9,148 bases of DNA, from assembly GCA_903831545.1 (NCBI GenBank), contig CAIKYI010000704.1, positions 1 to 9,148 of the forward strand. The letters are read 5' to 3'. The notes under the pieces were generated by a model. The model did no database searches and was not told the DNA's origin. It saw only the letters and a program-made list of their open reading frames with translations. This DNA comes from an uncultured Methylobacter sp. Its GTDB lineage: Bacteria > Pseudomonadota > Gammaproteobacteria > Methylococcales > Methylomonadaceae. Shown here one piece after another: positions 1-4,361 of this stretch. Made by a program: the position numbers and the translations under genes. Position 1 is the stretch's first letter; each line of letters begins with the position of its first letter.

Positions 1-55
1 CGGTAGCGGTTTAATGGGTTTACTGGGCTTAAGGCGACGCGGTAACATCGGGTAA
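1..55 (+). CDS. C-terminal tail of a secreted/sorted protein (PEP-CTERM-like), 5' part outside the window
   Basis: Reading from base 2, an open frame gives GSGLMGLLGLRRRGNIG and a TAA stop at 53-55. A short Gly/Leu-rich hydrophobic stretch followed at once by RRR near the stop is the usual end of a PEP-CTERM-type sorting signal, which is handled by an exosortase at the inner membrane. The PEP motif itself would lie left of base 1 and cannot be checked. The tail sits directly upstream of avd, the usual place for a DGR target gene, and the TR peptide ends in AWAVRPGE, which in DUF1566-type proteins is close to the C-terminus. I therefore infer that this is the end of the variable target protein. 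With only 17 residues visible, both the family and the role remain inference. Confidence 0.55.
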   Translation, partial: GSGLMGLLGLRRRGNIG

Positions 56-56
56 T

Positions 57-83
57 TTGACACTTCGGGTGATTCGGTACTTT
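57..83 (+). promoter_or_regulatory. Possible promoter ahead of the hairpin and avd
   Basis: A perfect -35 hexamer TTGACA lies at 57-62. The best -10-like hexamer is TACTTT at 78-83, with a short 15-base spacer. If real, transcription would start just before or within the hairpin at 92-111, so that hairpin could act as an attenuator for avd. The -10 and the spacing are poor, so this is weak. Confidence 0.2.
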
Positions 84-91
84 TGGGGGTT

Positions 92-124
92 AAGGGGGCG
101 ATAGCCCCCTTACGATTTTTTTTT
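92..124 (+). terminator. Rho-independent terminator, or DGR-type hairpin, between target gene and avd
   Basis: AAGGGGGC (92-99) pairs perfectly with GCCCCCTT (104-111), an 8-bp GC-rich stem closed by a GATA loop (100-103). Nine Ts follow at 116-124. Stem plus T-run is the classic intrinsic terminator for the upstream gene. An 8-bp stem with a GRNA tetraloop also matches what I recall of the hairpin/cruciform that lies downstream of VR in phage DGRs and aids target recognition. The T-run favours a terminator; both roles are possible. Confidence 0.75.
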
Positions 125-138
125 GGGGGTATTGACGC

Positions 139-516
139 ATGGCGCGCTATGAACACTTACCCATCTATCGCGACGCGTTGAATCTGGCGGTGCATTTTGA
201 AAAAATCGTCGCCAATTTCAGCCGTTACCACAAATACACCCTGGGTACAGAGCTGCGCAATGCCAGTCGTCAGGCGGTCAAGTTGGTGATTCATGCCAAC
301 AACCAGACCGACAAATTGCAGGCTTTGCAGGCTTTACGCGAGCATCTTGAAGAATTGTTGTTATTGATTCGTCTGGCTAAAGAAGTCCAGGCGTTTAAAA
401 GTTTTAACGCCTACAGCCACGTTGTGGAACTGACGGCTAAAGTTTGCAGACAGAATGAAGGCTGGCTGAAAAGCCTTCGTCCGCCCCGGCAGGACGATAA
501 AAACAAGCGAGCCTGA
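139..516 (+). CDS. avd: Avd, DGR accessory variability determinant (four-helix bundle protein)
   Basis: This 125-residue, basic, all-helical protein matches the Avd family in length (BPP-1 Avd is about 128 residues) and pattern. The first helix begins LPIYRDALNLAVHFEKIV, followed by the family-typical KYTLGTELRNASRQAV (about residues 32-48), a third helix rich in Leu/Glu (about 58-83), and a fourth with Tyr and Lys (about 86-112), then a charged tail with many Arg and Lys. Avd is known to form a pentameric barrel that binds nucleic acid and the DGR RT, and it is needed for cDNA synthesis and mutagenic homing. It lies just before the TR and the RT, the standard DGR order. The start at 139 is the first ATG; a G-rich stretch (GGGGG, 125-129) lies about 9 bases before it, a poor ribosome site. 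Translation may be weak or linked to the hairpin upstream. Confidence 0.9.
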   Translation: MARYEHLPIYRDALNLAVHFEKIVANFSRYHKYTLGTELRNASRQAVKLVIHANNQTDKLQALQALREHLEELLLLIRLAKEVQAFKSFNAYSHVVELTAKVCRQNEGWLKSLRPPRQDDKNKRA

Positions 517-577
517 ATGGTGCGGTCGTTAAAATGCCGTGCCAGCGTGCCGAGTTGTATCATTGTGCGCCCGTTTC

Positions 578-599
578 ACCTGGTTTATCCAGGTATGAT
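578..599 (+). promoter_or_regulatory. Hairpin and TATGAT box upstream of TR
   Basis: ACCTGG (578-583) pairs with CCAGGT (589-594) across a 5-base loop, and a -10-like TATGAT overlaps its end at 594-599. No good -35 is seen at 16-18 bases. This could be part of the structured RNA leader ahead of TR or a promoter for the TR-RT transcript. The rest of 517-577 shows nothing recognisable. Confidence 0.25.
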
Positions 600-634
600 C
601 ATACAGTGCGGAATACCGGTGATTCGGCTTTCCA

Positions 635-659
635 AACGGTGGGTTAATGATTAACCGTT
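635..659. repeat. Nested inverted repeat just upstream of TR
   Basis: GGTTAAT (642-648), one central G, then ATTAACC (650-656) is a perfect 7-bp dyad. An alternative outer pairing joins AACGGT (635-640) with ACCGTT (654-659). It ends 6 bases before the region I assign to the TR, so it could fold at the 5' edge of the template RNA or serve as an operator. A role is inference only. Confidence 0.4.
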
Positions 660-665
660 AAGTAA

Positions 666-815
666 ACGGGCTATGCGTCAGTCTATGTGTACTGGTCGGG
701 TAGTGAGTACGCGCCCAATCCTAACAACGCGTGGAACTTCAACACTAACAATGGCAACCAGAACAACAACAATAAGAACAATCAGCTATATGCATGGGCT
801 GTTCGCCCCGGAGAA
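666..815 (+). repeat. DGR template repeat (TR), adenine-rich
   Basis: Between avd and the RT, a non-genic stretch reads in one frame as a peptide containing YWSGSEYAPNPNNAWN, then NTNNGNQNNNNKNN, and ending YAWAVRPGE before TGA at 816-818. From 690 to 791, 14 of 34 codons are AAC or AAT. AAY codons are the hallmark of a TR: adenine-directed errors turn them into many amino acids but never into a stop. There is no start codon suited to this frame, and a TAA stops it at 663-665, so it is not a gene. The YWS...AVRP layout resembles the end of DUF1566/Lcl (C-type-lectin-like) domains, the fold usual for DGR targets. The matching VR should sit upstream of base 1; no second copy occurs in this window. 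The exact ends are uncertain without VR. The GC-rich 3' end (about 795-813) is the likely counterpart of the IMH element. Confidence 0.9.
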
Positions 816-817
816 TG

Positions 818-2320
818 ATGTCGCTTGTTGAACCTGGTAGTTTGTTTACGTTTGAACAGCTGTACCGGCAGTATTTGAGTTGCCGGAAAGGCAAGCGGAA
901 CACCTACAATGCCTTGCGCTTTGAAGCACGGCAGGAATTAAACCTGCTGGAACTGGCGGAGGCGCTGCAAGAGCGCAGCTATCGCCCGTCTTCCTCTGTC
1001 TGTTTTGTTACACAACGCCCGAAAATGCGGGAGATTTTTGCCGCTGATTTTAAGGATCGCATCGTTCATCATGTGCTGGTCGATGAGCTGGAACGGTATT
1101 GGGACCCGGTGTTTATCCATGATTCATACGCCTGCCGCCGTGGCAAAGGTATCCATCAGGCGGTTGCACGGCTGCGGCAATTTATCCGCCAGGGTTCCTA
1201 CAACGGACAACAGCGGTTGTGGTATCTGCAACTGGATATTCGTAATTACTTTATGAGCATCGATAAAGCGGTGTTGTTTGCCTTGTTAAAGCCGCATATC
1301 GATAATGTGGAAACGCTGTGGCTAACCAAGTTGCTGGTGTTCCACGATTGTACCGAGCATTTCACTTATAAAGGCCGTCCCGGTTTACTGCAACAATTAC
1401 CCGCTCATAAATCCTTGCTGCAAGCGCCACCTGGAAAAGGCCTGCCGATTGGCAACCTCAACAGCCAGTTTTTTGCCAATGTGTATTTGAATGCCTTGGA
1501 TCAGTTTGTCAAACACACCCTCAAATGCCGTTATTATCTGCGTTATTGCGATGACTTTGTGTTGCTGTCCCAAGACCCACAACAACTGAGCCACTGGCGT
1601 GAACAGATCAGCCGGTTTTTGGCGGAGCATTTATTATTGGAGCTGAATGACAAGCGCGAAAAACTCAGACCGGTCAGTGATGGCGTGGATTTTTTGGGTT
1701 ATATTGTACGCCGCGATTACCTGCTGGTACGGCGGCGAGTGGTAAATAATTTGCGTGGCAAGTTGCGAAGTTTTGAAGCCCAACTGGTAAAACAACGGCA
1801 ATATTACCGGGTGTATCGTTATGAGGAGCCGTTAGTCGAGGCACTGGCAGGAAGTCTGGCTTCATACCTGGGGCATTTAAGTCATGCAGACAGTTTTGCC
1901 TTGCAAAACCGCATTTGGCGGGAGTTTGTTTTTTTAGAACAGTATTTCCAAATCGATGAAACCCAGCAGAAGCTGATTCGTCGGCATTGGGTGACTAATG
2001 GTTTTAGAACAGTGTTGGGGCAATACCGCTGCTTTCGGGGATTTTTTACCAGTGACGTGTTGTTTTTTCAAGTGGGCCGGTTTATCGAGTTTTATGGCGA
2101 GGCCGATCAGGCTATTGCTGAGTTGCTGGGATTAAAACGCATGGCTGATAATCGACGCGGGGCCTTGTGGGGTTTTCCGATAAAACAGGCGAGGTATTAT
2201 TTACGGCGTTTGCTTAAGGCGGGATTTCCGGTGGTTTGTATTGTTGAAACAGGCTTGTATTTGGGTGTAAGTCAGGTGCGGAAGGTTGTTTGTAGGGTTG
2301 CTCCTGTGGTTTGTCAATGA
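818..2320 (+). CDS. DGR reverse transcriptase with C-terminal MutS domain I-like extension
   Basis: The enzyme copies TR RNA into cDNA with errors at adenines for transfer into VR. Numbering from M at 818 (500 residues): finger motifs lie at about 55-92 (including KMREIFAADFKDRIVHHVL) and 100-116 (HDSYACRRGKGIHQAV). Motif A is LQLDIRNYF (137-145, Asp140). The DGR-type motif 4 is IGNLNSQ (211-217), which group II intron RTs have as GxxxSP. The catalytic YCDD is at 243-246, and VDFLGYIV at 290-297. All catalytic residues are present. DGR RTs are usually about 330-400 residues; the extra C-terminus (about 409-497) reads like MutS domain I: LFFQVGRFIEFYG with the Phe-x-Glu motif (F422, E424), then RRGALWGFP, YYLRRLLKAGFPVVCIVETG and VRKVV. 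Start choice: ATGs occur at 794, 815 and 818. GGAG at 810-813 fits 818 best, though its spacing is short. All three starts lie in or at the end of TR. Confidence 0.95.
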   Translation: MSLVEPGSLFTFEQLYRQYLSCRKGKRNTYNALRFEARQELNLLELAEALQERSYRPSSSVCFVTQRPKMREIFAADFKDRIVHHVLVDELERYWDPVFIHDSYACRRGKGIHQAVARLRQFIRQGSYNGQQRLWYLQLDIRNYFMSIDKAVLFALLKPHIDNVETLWLTKLLVFHDCTEHFTYKGRPGLLQQLPAHKSLLQAPPGKGLPIGNLNSQFFANVYLNALDQFVKHTLKCRYYLRYCDDFVLLSQDPQQLSHWREQISRFLAEHLLLELNDKREKLRPVSDGVDFLGYIVRRDYLLVRRRVVNNLRGKLRSFEAQLVKQRQYYRVYRYEEPLVEALAGSLASYLGHLSHADSFALQNRIWREFVFLEQYFQIDETQQKLIRRHWVTNGFRTVLGQYRCFRGFFTSDVLFFQVGRFIEFYGEADQAIAELLGLKRMADNRRGALWGFPIKQARYYLRRLLKAGFPVVCIVETGLYLGVSQVRKVVCRVAPVVCQ

Positions 2321-2380
2321 GTAACTCACTATTTATGCATAAACTGAAATAAAGAAATCAGGGTTTTGTTTAGCATGATG

Positions 2381-2405
2381 GTCTGCAATGGCTCGTATTG
2401 CAGAC
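2381..2405 (+). terminator. Hairpin downstream of the RT, possible terminator without T-run
   Basis: GTCTGCAAT (2381-2389) pairs perfectly with ATTGCAGAC (2397-2405) over a 7-base loop. It lies 61 bases after the RT stop. No T-run follows, so an intrinsic terminator is doubtful. It would also lie beyond the 3' end of the minus-strand pseudogene. Confidence 0.35.
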
Positions 2406-2442
2406 GTTAATTAACGGTAAGTGTCGGTCAGCTGTTGGCCGA
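2405..2442. repeat. Palindrome and second hairpin after the RT gene
   Basis: CGTTAATTAACG (2405-2416) is a perfect 12-bp palindrome touching the preceding hairpin. TCGGTCA (2424-2430) and TGGCCGA (2436-2442) then form a 7-bp stem with one G-T pair and a 5-base loop. Three dyads in about 60 bases suggest a dispersed intergenic repeat or a small mobile remnant. The rest of 2321-2506 holds nothing else recognisable. Confidence 0.35.
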
Positions 2443-2506
2443 TATTTGACGCTCACTTGTATTGCAAAGTATGTCAATTTGTTAGAAAAAGCATAAAATC
2501 ATTTCA

Positions 2507-3231
2507 TCATTGCGGCAAAACAATCTGCTTAGCTGAATCAATAATCAATGCCCGATAATAAAAATAAATTATCTTGTTGGGCTCAAGCGCCATGGCAGCA
2601 ATGGTGTTTGCCAGTGCCATATCGATAAAAAATTGTTCATGCTCAATGCTGTTTGATAAGGCTACCCCTAATGGCTTACAGCGCAGGACTACATTGCCAA
2701 ATAATGCCGGTGTTAGACAATCGGTTGCATTATGCGTATTCAGTAACCATTGCCCGAATCTGACGCGTTCCCGAAAATAGCCTTGGCAGGCTTCATTGCT
2801 ACCGTTGCTTTACCTTGTTCCGTAATTGGCCCGGTACTTTTCTCCCAAGGTTTCCAGGCTTGAATAGCCAGTGCTTGAGCCGCCTTTTGTTCGTCTGTCC
2901 AATGTCTGACTGCCTTAAGCGTCAATTTTGCAAGGGCAGTTAGCCCAAAATCATTAAGCTGGTCGAGCAGAGCTACTGAGCATAAGCTTTCAACGAGTAC
3001 AGAACGCTCTACAGGGCTTCTGTTGCCATGATTGACATCATACAAATAGGATTTTAGTCGGGATGCAAACAATAACGCTTTAGAAATTGCCTCTTCGCTA
3101 TTTTGTGTTTTTTGTGTTTTAAGACTGACAGTAACTTGGGTAAAATCTAGAAGTGTTTGAAGTTCGATAGGAACTATCAAACGAAAGTAGAAGACGTTCT
3201 TACGCCTAAAAAGATATGGTATTTTTCCCAT
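2507..3231 (-). pseudogene. Frameshifted remnant: DUF6538-type integrase N-terminus joined to a WKPWEKSTGP-type small protein
   Basis: The open frame starts at 3231 with MGKIPYLFRRKNVFYFRLIV, very like the N-terminal DUF6538 segment in front of many phage-type tyrosine recombinases. After about residue 65 the integrase likeness stops, and no R-H-R-Y catalytic residues occur anywhere. Residues 111-146 (WTDEQK, then AWKPWEKSTGPITEQGKA) instead resemble a family of small uncharacterised proteins that I recall with this WKPWE-STGP-GKA core followed by an N-A-x-x-G segment. In the annotated frame the protein ends in junk at 2740 (163 residues). In another frame the likeness continues from about 2795 as NEACQGYFRERVRFGQWLL and stays open to TGA at 2507-2509. 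A one-base insertion or two-base deletion near 2790-2800 explains this. It lies 105 bases from the 3' end of tRNA-Ser, a normal spot for an integrase. I infer a dead integration module; whether the two halves were ever one gene is unclear. Confidence 0.6.
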
Positions 3232-3336
3232 AATTAAAGCCTCATTTGTGACAGTATTTTGTAATAAATACCGCTTATGGACCTAAATTTTGGTAAAAAC
3301 TATAATAAAATACCTATAAAACAATAACATACATAG

Positions 3337-3424
3337 TGGCGGAGAGAGAGGGGTTCGAACCCTCGATACGTTGCCGTATACACACTTTCCAGGCGTGCGC
3401 CTTCGACCACTCGGCCATCTCTCC
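3337..3424 (-). tRNA. tRNA-Ser (anticodon GGA)
   Basis: On the minus strand the gene runs from 3424 (GGAGAGA acceptor strand) to 3337. The matching TCTCTCC strand is followed by discriminator G and an encoded CCA (TGG at 3337-3339 on the plus strand). The anticodon loop CTGGAAA (plus-strand 3386-3392) gives anticodon GGA, which reads UCC/UCU serine codons. The GGTTCGAACC T-arm is complete and there is a long variable arm, as in all bacterial tRNA-Ser. Length is 88 bases including CCA. A TAATAT box (plus-strand 3443-3448) lies 18 bases upstream of the 5' end and may be the -10. Its 3' end faces the integrase remnant. Confidence 0.95.
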
Positions 3425-3448
3425 TATACCTTGATGTCTCGTATATTA

Positions 3449-3725
3449 CGACGAGCTGACTAGCATAATCTATATTTAGCTTCGGCGCAATGGTAATAGC
3501 CGTTGCACATTAAGCCAACAATTCTCGTAATGACGCTAATTGCCCAAAATGGCCTCTTGTTTTCAATATGAAAACAGTTTGAGAACTCCCTTCTTTAGAA
3601 ATTATGTGTCTATTAAAACCTGGCTCAATGCCCAGCAATACAATGGTTGCGGAATAAGATTTTAAATAGAAGCGTAAAACCTAATATGATAAAACATAGT
3701 CCAGTAATATTTGAAGATATCGACA
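3449..3725. other. Intergenic stretch without a recognisable gene
   Basis: I see no convincing coding frame on either strand here. The only clear structure is a 19-bp dyad at 3558-3576, listed separately. Base composition is AT-rich like the surrounding decayed area. Confidence 0.5.
3558..3576. repeat. 19-bp dyad, possible operator
   Basis: TGTTTTCAATATGAAAACA has perfect 8-bp arms around ATA. Its size and symmetry suit a dimeric repressor site, but no intact gene follows closely on the plus strand. On the minus strand it lies about 135 bases upstream of tRNA-Ser. The function is unknown. Confidence 0.3.
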
Positions 3726-3748
3726 CCTAACCTAACCTAACCTAACCT
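3726..3748 (+). repeat. CCTAA tandem repeat, 4.6 copies
   Basis: Four complete CCTAA units at 3726-3745 are followed by CCT at 3746-3748. It abuts the 5' edge of the hydrolase pseudogene. A pentamer changes reading frame on slippage, so it could have helped disrupt the start of that gene. Confidence 0.9.
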
Positions 3749-3749
3749 G

Positions 3750-4156
3750 ATCAAGATTTTGCAAAAACTCGTTATCTACAATCATGGCAAAGACAGTATT
3801 TCTTGGGGGAAAACGGCTATAGTGCTGGCTGATGTTGCCAAGTAACAAGGTTTGATTTTCATCAGTCCTGATTATCAAGTCCCTAACGAACCCGATCTGC
3901 CTGATAAAAAACTGCTTGCTATGAAGCTTCAGTTTATCAGGAAATCAATATGGTCGACTTTATCCTGGTCGTTTATGTGGTAACGGTAGCATCCGAGATC
4001 ATCACACTCAAGGGTCTGTTTCTGATAACTCCTACCTTTTACTTGAAAGGTATCAATGCACTGAATTTAAACCCTATGCTGTGTATTTTGCCGATTATAG
4101 TCGATGTCTTTGCTCTATTTTTGGGCGATTGTGCGAGAAAGCCACTCAATGTTTAA
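3750..4156 (+). pseudogene. Decayed alpha/beta hydrolase (HGKDS...SPDY type)
   Basis: From 3750 the frame reads IKILQKLVIYNHGKDSISWG, then AIVLADVAK, an in-frame TAA (3843-3845), then QGLIFISPDYQVPNEPD. This pattern of strand, HGKDS oxyanion-like turn, helix, and SPDY strand is that of small alpha/beta hydrolases (esterase-like). Near 3905-3925 the likeness moves to another frame: YEASVYQEINMVDFILVVYV, then TVASEIITLKGLFLITPTFY, open to the stop at 4154-4156. Relatives I recall have a GSSMGG-type nucleophile elbow between the V and the TVASE strand; here it is missing, so the catalytic serine is lost. Stop, frameshift and internal deletion together show a dead gene. No start codon remains at its head, where the CCTAA array lies. 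The end is not clear; likeness fades after about 4080. The family assignment is from pattern memory. Confidence 0.55.
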
Positions 4157-4195
4157 AGCATACTGCCCGGAATATTTATAAACCCTGACGATTGT

Positions 4196-4222
4196 TTGAC
4201 TTTCGCTTATTGCGAATAGTGT
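4196..4222 (+). promoter_or_regulatory. Possible promoter with operator-like dyad upstream of cusC
   Basis: TTGACT (4196-4201) resembles a -35 box. Directly after it TTCGCTTATTGCGAA (4202-4216) has 5-bp inverted arms in the spacer, the position where MerR-family metal regulators (CueR type) bind. The -10 is poor (TAGTGT at 4217-4222). It lies about 140 bases before the cusC start, and no regulator gene is in the window. The remaining bases to 4361 are AT-rich with no gene. Confidence 0.25.
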
Positions 4223-4361
4223 CGGCAATTGATCTGGTTTTCGTGGTTTATTGAAGGCTTTGGTACTGCCTGCCATCCGGAACTATACAATGATGCGGGT
4301 AGTCAGACCACAATCATTAAGTTAAGCTAAGAAAAACCAAAAAACACAAATTAAAAATATC

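Noticed and set aside
666..815. TR as a real small gene
   Set aside because: It has no suitable start, is closed by stops on both sides (663-665 and 816-818), and has the codon bias of a DGR template.
1005..1256. Open frames on both strands inside the RT gene (for example 938-1120 minus, 1397-1630 minus, 1674-1865 minus)
   Set aside because: They lie in other frames of a gene with complete RT motifs and show no family-like features.
2574..2780. Plus-strand open frame of 68 codons
   Set aside because: It is antisense to the shifted frame of the minus-strand pseudogene, which carries the family-like residues.
3726..3748. CCTAA array as a telomere-like or CRISPR repeat
   Set aside because: The unit is five bases with no spacers and under five copies; a simple microsatellite explains it.
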